From Drosophila miranda (Eukaryota > Arthropoda > Insecta > Diptera > Drosophilidae), in the NCBI RefSeq assembly GCF_003369915.1, contig NC_046677.1, positions 29,902,913 through 29,966,912 of the forward strand: a stretch of 64,000 nucleotides of DNA, read 5' to 3'. Each line of letters opens with the position of its first letter. The first letter of the stretch is position 1. Below the pieces are notes generated by a model, which made no database searches, was not told the DNA's origin, and saw only the letters and a program-made list of their open reading frames with translations. Of this stretch, positions 58,536-64,000 are shown one piece after another. Both the position numbers and the translations under genes were made by a program.

Positions 58536-61315
58536 TTTTTCTGTTGCTTTCATTTCATTACAATTTCAATTTGGTGGACCCCACTCCAGTCCCTTGTCCC
58601 ATCTTTGCTGTGGTTTTGCCTACCCATTTTCATTTTCATTTGATTTTCTTTTCTACTTACTTACTTTTTTTGTAATGCCTTTGCTGTTTTTTTCTGCCCA
58701 ACTTTTATTCGCATTGAAATGATTTTAATGACAGCAATTTGTGTTTCGAAATCGCGCAACATTAGCTTTGGATCCCAGATACGTATCTGGAGGGCAAAAG
58801 TTGTTCGGCATGGGGCATGGGGCACGGCGTTAAATGAACGTGTTTATAACGCTTAACTTTCAAATTAAGGCCCAGGACAGGCCGTGGACGTGGATGCGAA
58901 GGCGGAAGTTTCGATTTGTCTGCGGCCAGCCCCAGCGTTTTTCTGGATGGGAAATTGCGCGACGTTGTCTGACAGAAGGATAAAGACCCGAAAAAGCCTC
59001 AGACAGACTGACAGACAGGCGGAACATTACGTCAGCAAAGTCTCTCCTCACATCATCATCATCGTCAGCCCCATCTCAGGCTAAATTTGTAGGTTAGTTG
59101 GCTCCCAGTTGAAAGAAATGTTTTGTGATTTCTCTCTCGTTATTATCACACTAAGATTTTGATTGATGAGATTTGGCCACGATGTCGGGCCAGAGAGAAC
59201 GTGATCCACCCAGCACACCCAGCCCCCATCTGCAGCGTCTTTTTATGTGGGCCTTGATTTTGGCCTACATTTCCCGCCCGCCTAATGGCGGAGTTGCGGC
59301 CAAAAGCCGCGGGGCTTGATTAGTTTTCTTCTCTTTTTGAGCCCCCAAAGCCCCACACTTTGGGCCTAGTTTTGTCTGCGGCAAGTGGCAGTGTTTAAAG
59401 GCTGAAAGTGGCGAGACCTTTGGGGCAAGTTCTCTCTCTGTCTACCATCCTCCTTTACTTCTTTCCCTCTCTGTCTGTCTGTTTCTTAAATGGTTGGATA
59501 GTGAAACCAAATCGTTTTCAGGGGAGTAGGATTCGTAAGGGAAGCATTTTCGAGGCTAGAGAAGTGCTGAGGGGTGAGGGAGGATATTCTTGGTGGCTTT
59601 AACTAAAGGAGGATATAGTAGAGATATAACAATCCCTTTCGGGCTTGCTATCCAAATCGTTCAGTAGTAAGTTCTTTTGGGGAGAAACACTAGCCATTTC
59701 TCCCTGATTTCCTCAAATACTTCGACTCTTAAAGCTGCCCCATCGAAATACAAGTAATTTCCATTAAAACTACTGCCTGGAAAATACTTTTGTTGCCGCT
59801 TACAGGTTATCAGCAATGCTGTCTATTACGTTGCTTCAACAAATGCCTCAACAACAACAAATAACAAACAAGTTGCGGCCAGAGCAGCACTTGTTGCCCC
59901 ATAAACGATGCCACACACAAACACCTGACGGGGCACGGCCCGGCCCGGCTCGAGTGGCACAGAGGCAGAGCCAACAGGGAAAAGCCGCCAGAAGAGTAAC
60001 AGCAAAAAAAAAGAAACAATTTCTGCGATTATATTGTTCACGTGTTGCCAGACTCTCCCCCACTCCCCACTCCCTGCCACATGCCCCCCACAGCTGGGTG
60101 TCGGCTGTGTCTCTGCATCTGTTTTCATTTCGCTTCTGCTTTTTTTTGCTGCTTTTTTTTGGTCATTTTACAAAACATTTTCCCATATTAAATCATAAAA
60201 ATATAAAGGTGAGATGTACAAGAGGCGCTAGTAATTTATTTGTACGGCATTTTTATGTACTTTTTAGCTCTATTATTATTGTTATTTTTATGACTTGCTG
60301 CTGTGGAGGGTCCCAGATACAGGTCAGGAACAAGTAACGAAGGTAACGATACCCTGGAAAGATCATAATGGATATATTCAGCCTCGATTTGGATTGAGTT
60401 TTGAGCAGAGTCTGAGGTCGATTTCACAGGGCTTCTCTCTATGGAAGGTGTAGCTGTAGAAGGATTGGAATCACTGTATACCGATCCCTCTTATAAAAGT
60501 AATAAGAGGTAGTATTTTAATATTTAATAGACCATTCCATACTCTATTAAAAGTATGTCTCTCTGGAGCCCGCCTCCAATCTTTCGACTCCCTTTACAGT
60601 CCCTTCATTTCCAGGGTACAAAGCCAACAAATTGCAATATGCTTTTGGTGTCCAAGTTTCAGTTTATGTCTCTACGAGTGTCTGTCTCTCTCTCTGTCTC
60701 TCTCTCTCTCTGTCTCTGTCTGTTGCAAATTGCGCCTGGTGTTGCAAGAAGCTCCAAAGCGGCGGCAAGCTGTGTGATAAGTTGTTATACCACCGGCAAT
60801 AACAATCACACAATCCGAGACCCTCTTGGAGGCATTTGGGGGTGGTGTCTGCCCAAAGAAACACAAGAAGATTTCCATTTTTCATTCGTTTATGTTGAAA
60901 CCTCGGCCAAATTGCCGATTTTGCAATCGAGATGCGTGTGACCTGAATTATGCAGATTTCGTGCGGCTTTCACATGACAGAATGGCAGAATAACAGAATG
61001 GCTGAAATCCTCAAGTGTAATTGTGGCATGCAACTTATAATGGTGTACACTTGGTTGCATCACTAGAAAGTGGTACAGGTTTATCAAGGAAAGATGTACT
61101 GAAGTCGTCTTCATTTTAATGTATTGTATATTAGATTTATCTATATCTATATATCATATATCTGTGTATCATTTCCACTAATAATATAATAATTTATGAT
61201 TTCTAAACCATTTTCAATAAGAAATCAAATATAGAAAAATATGTAGAGCCTCTTAGCTTCGGCCTCCAAGATTTTGGTTCATTCCCATACCATCGTCATA
61301 ATCGTGTTGCACATT

Positions 61316-61526
61316 TTGATTATTTTTTTATCATTTAGTCCTAAGAAAAGTACGATTTTAATTGGATTTGAATGCAAATATCCGTCACATTTTAGTGCGT
61401 TTTGATGTGAATAATTTCAATAATCTTGATTATTTTTTTATCATTTAGTCCTAAGAAAAGTACGATTTTAATTGGATTTGAATGCAAATATCCGTCACAT
61501 TTTAGTGCGTTTTGATGTGAATAATT
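61316..61526. repeat. Exact tandem duplication, 101 bp with 110 bp period
   Basis: 61316-61416 and 61426-61526 are identical by eye over 101 bases, separated by a 9 bp spacer. AT-rich, no open frame. Confidence 0.97.
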
Positions 61527-61763
61527 CAGCCTAAAATTTAGTTCAGTTCTTGACCTTCAGGCTTGAGTTTACTGATGATGATAGTTAGTTAGTAATTTTA
61601 GTAAGTATAGTTCTAAGTTACCTCGAAAACCAGTCTAACACCTATCTTTCCTGCATTTTCCGAAAGATTCGGCTAACGCGTCGTGTGGCAGTGCCCCTCG
61701 GTTGGTTGGACGCGAGGAGGGCTTTGTTCTTGCCTGGAATCCGTGTGTAACAGACTTCTGCTA

Positions 61764-61966
61764 ATGTCAAATGGGCCACCTGATGGTGAAACGTACTGTG
61801 CCTTGAATGCCAAGGAGGGCAAGGAAAAAACCCTCCAGCAATGCTTCCATTCCAAGCTGCTCAACGAGGAGCCATTGACGTAAGACACATCTCCTCTGTA
61901 CTGGTGTATTCCCACCTGAAACTTTCTGCGTAAAACCCCAGAGATAAGGCCAGTAAAATGTCATAA
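61764..61966 (+). CDS. Candidate two-exon short protein, 46 aa
   Basis: Exon one is 61764-61879 (ATG, ends in phase 2 at GTAAGA), the intron is 61880-61941 (62 nt, ends CCCCAG), and exon two is 61942-61966, ending TAA. The product starts MSNGPPDGETYCALNAKEGK, continues KTLQQCFHSKLLNEEPL and ends KASKMS. Support comes from the very fly-like codon choice (GCC AAG GAG GGC AAG, then AAG CTG CTC AAC GAG GAG), a good donor, a typical intron length and an in-frame short second exon. The ATG context is poor and the frame stays open upstream to 61683, so the segment may instead be an internal exon of a larger gene. Not recognised. Confidence 0.4.
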
Positions 61967-63978
61967 CCTAATCGATTTCGGTTTGGGTTCAGTTCGTACC
62001 CTTAAAGTTGATTTATCATCTGCAATTCAAATGCCTTTAATATTTGTTTATTTATGTGCGACTCCCCCGCGAAATGGATGCCACCTTGAAGCGATTGAGG
62101 CGCCCCACCCAACCCTCTGTAAGAAAAACAGAACTCGAGTGCCGCTACCCAACTCAAGCCCATCAATGAAACAATTTGGTGGGTATTTGGGGGGCGCGGC
62201 TGGTCAGCGCCCACTTCGTGGCACACTTAAATTTATTGAGGCTGTGCGTGGAAAATATTTTCGTTGAAATTCGCTTTTGACGTTTTCCTCTGCATTCATT
62301 TGTGTAATTGAACACCTTCGAAGGAGGAGTGCCCCAAGCCCCGGGTCTGTGGGTGAGCGTGTAGATACAGATACAGCTACAGATGGAGACAGAGAGAGAG
62401 AGATGGCCCCAACACTAATTATACAATTGCTTGGAAGAGACCCCGACACCGACGACGACGGCTGCTCCTCTTTTGGCGTGTGAATTAATTAAAGCTCCAA
62501 CCTTGGAGAATTTTGCATACTAAAGAGCTTCAGCGCGGCACAAGGTGTGTTCATTACCTTTGCTGGCCCAAAGAATGTCTTGGAATGGGCTGAAAGCAGA
62601 AGTAGATGAAATCCACTTGATGTTTGTCGTAGGCCTTTTGCGATTTGTCATATTGGAGGGCGCCCCAGAGACACTTTCGGGCTTAATGACTTTGACAGCT
62701 AATAGCTCTCACTAATTGCTCTGATCTCTGGCACGAACTAGACTTCCATCCAGCCTTTCAACTCGAAAGAAAAAGAAATTATATAAATATAAATACCCCC
62801 CACTTAAGACAGATTTTTCATCATCAACAAGTGAAAACTAGTTTTAGTTTTGGGAACACATACGATTTTAATTGGTTTTGGCTTTTGTTTGTCATTTGTG
62901 GAGTTATTTAAATGATTTCTATATAAATTTCAATAGAAAATAATTAGTTAACAGCTCATTTGGGCCAGTTCTTGTGGATAAGTGCATTGCCATGCACAAT
63001 GCAGTCTTTCGAACAGCAGTGCTTCCAGCCAATACCCTCTCTGTTCTTTTTCTTTTGCCAGTTAAGTAAGCTTCGTCTTGTGGGCGACATTCCGTCTCGG
63101 AGTTGAGCCAAAACGATGCCAGTTGGCAGGCAAATTGCGGGCCAAGACGGGGCCAAGACGGCTGACTGGCTGACGGTAATGATGACGCCCAACTAAAAAA
63201 ACAAAGAGCCAGACAAAGTCGAATGTTGGATGTGGAATATTCTTGTACTGGTTGTAGAGCACACGCCCAAGACATAACCAAAACTGCTGCTCCTCGAGAA
63301 GTGACCTTATTCGTGGGTCGGGGTCTTGGTTGCTTGGCAATCGCTTAGAGCGCGTGCTTAAGTAATGAGGCCCAAAGATGTTTGGAGAGGCTCGAGACGT
63401 CGGTGGAGATGCAGGCAAAGAGGAAAAGTCAGCGGCAATTAGAAGAGACGATGACGAAGTCGCTCCCGAGGTCTCAATGACTTGAATCATTTGCTGCAAG
63501 TGGGCGTCTTGCTGATTGCGCTGACATTGGGTATTACATGGTTGGCAAGAGGGGTGTGGCCGGGCCCCTCATTCCCCCAAAGAGTGTGCATGTAAAGGTT
63601 AAGCTTTCAATTAACTCGAGTGCAGTGGGAGCAGCAGAGGGTTAAATGCGGGGAGCGAGGGAGCAGCAGAGCAAATAGTGGTTTCAACTGAAGTGAGAGA
63701 ACATCAATTCGAACTCAAAACTCACATGAATAAAAACCGAAGATAAAGCAGTGAAAAAAGTAGCCAAAGAACGGGACGGAGGGGTGCAGGAGATACGAAA
63801 ACTGACCAAAGTAATAAAACGAAATGAAATGAAACGGAAATGAAACTTAACGGCATCCAAGTAAATACACAAACAACGGAGGCCAAAGGAGAAACTTTTC
63901 ACATACCGCTACCATCCAATCCGACACTCGCACTCGCACTTCTGCCTGTTGTTCCATTCCTTTGCCGTCCCTCTGCAG
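61967..63978. other. Non-coding stretch at the right end
   Basis: No gene supported. A GA-rich tract (62388-62404) lies here. A 145-codon minus-strand frame (63062-63499) and its plus-strand shadow are open, but neither is convincing. Confidence 0.45.
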
Positions 63979-64000
63979 CGATCTGAGGCAGTGATGGCGC
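63979..64000 (+). CDS. Possible exon start at the right window edge
   Basis: A pyrimidine-rich tract ending CCGTCCCTCTGCAG (63965-63978) is a strong splice acceptor. It is followed by 22 bases that stay open in one frame (RSEAVMA) up to the edge. Too short to identify. Confidence 0.25.

Larger units (their letters stand above)
51400..61300. other. Long non-coding stretch with dispersed tandem repeats
   Basis: No firm gene. A frame at about 56970-57108 ends at a donor-like AAG/GTGAGC, but I cannot connect it to another exon. A 253-codon frame at 55703-56464 runs through low-complexity sequence (including ILILILIL and SLSLSLAS) and is probably chance. Repeat arrays are listed separately. Confidence 0.5.

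Noticed and set aside
63062-63499. 145-codon minus-strand frame near the right edge
   Set aside because: Serine/proline low complexity at the start and no domain; the plus strand of the same DNA is equally open.
1-64000. tRNA, rRNA, CRISPR, bacterial operon or intact transposon
   Set aside because: No A/B-box pair, direct-spacer array, Shine-Dalgarno-type organisation, transposase or reverse-transcriptase frame was recognised by eye.

Overview
The window is animal DNA from a fly, almost certainly the genus Drosophila and probably not D. melanogaster itself. The protein genes have 55-101 nt introns with GT..AG ends, strongly C/G-ending codons and short intergenic promoters, and they include a tandem pair of insect odorant receptors. 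The receptors look like the Or7a lineage and the glyoxalase like GLOD4. From memory both are X-linked in D. melanogaster, so Muller element A is my best guess. No bacterial features, tRNA, rRNA or CRISPR array was seen, and I did not recognise an intact transposable element.

Layout. 1-274 (minus) holds the middle of an unrecognised gene that runs off the left edge. 534-1899 (minus) is a complete four-exon RCC1-repeat protein of the SERGEF type. 1.9-19.7 kb has no convincing gene and carries many short tandem repeats, including a 600 bp CAG/AAC-rich degenerate array. 19.7-21.65 kb (minus) has two paralogous secretory-pathway thioredoxin-fold genes, the second of which has lost its CxxC. 21972-22301 (minus) is a short basic protein of unknown function. 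24.36-27.73 kb (plus) holds two tandem odorant receptor genes with TATA promoters. The first has a one-base shift in its last exon, and debris of a third unit follows. 32822-37792 (plus) is an intronless 1656-residue protein whose middle is built from 107- and 183-residue repeats around a recurring SPRRLP motif; it is the most unusual gene here. 39718-40584 (plus) is GLOD4.

40.6-64 kb is largely non-coding: microsatellites, minisatellites, an exact 101 bp tandem duplication, a 120 bp AT-rich array and GA-rich MSL-type motifs. It also holds one candidate two-exon 46-residue gene (61764-61966) and a strong splice acceptor at the right edge. This suggests it is an intron or upstream region of a plus-strand gene outside the window.

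The genes do not form a pathway. The recurring theme is local duplication: paired thioredoxin-fold genes, tandem receptors, and repeat growth inside one coding region.
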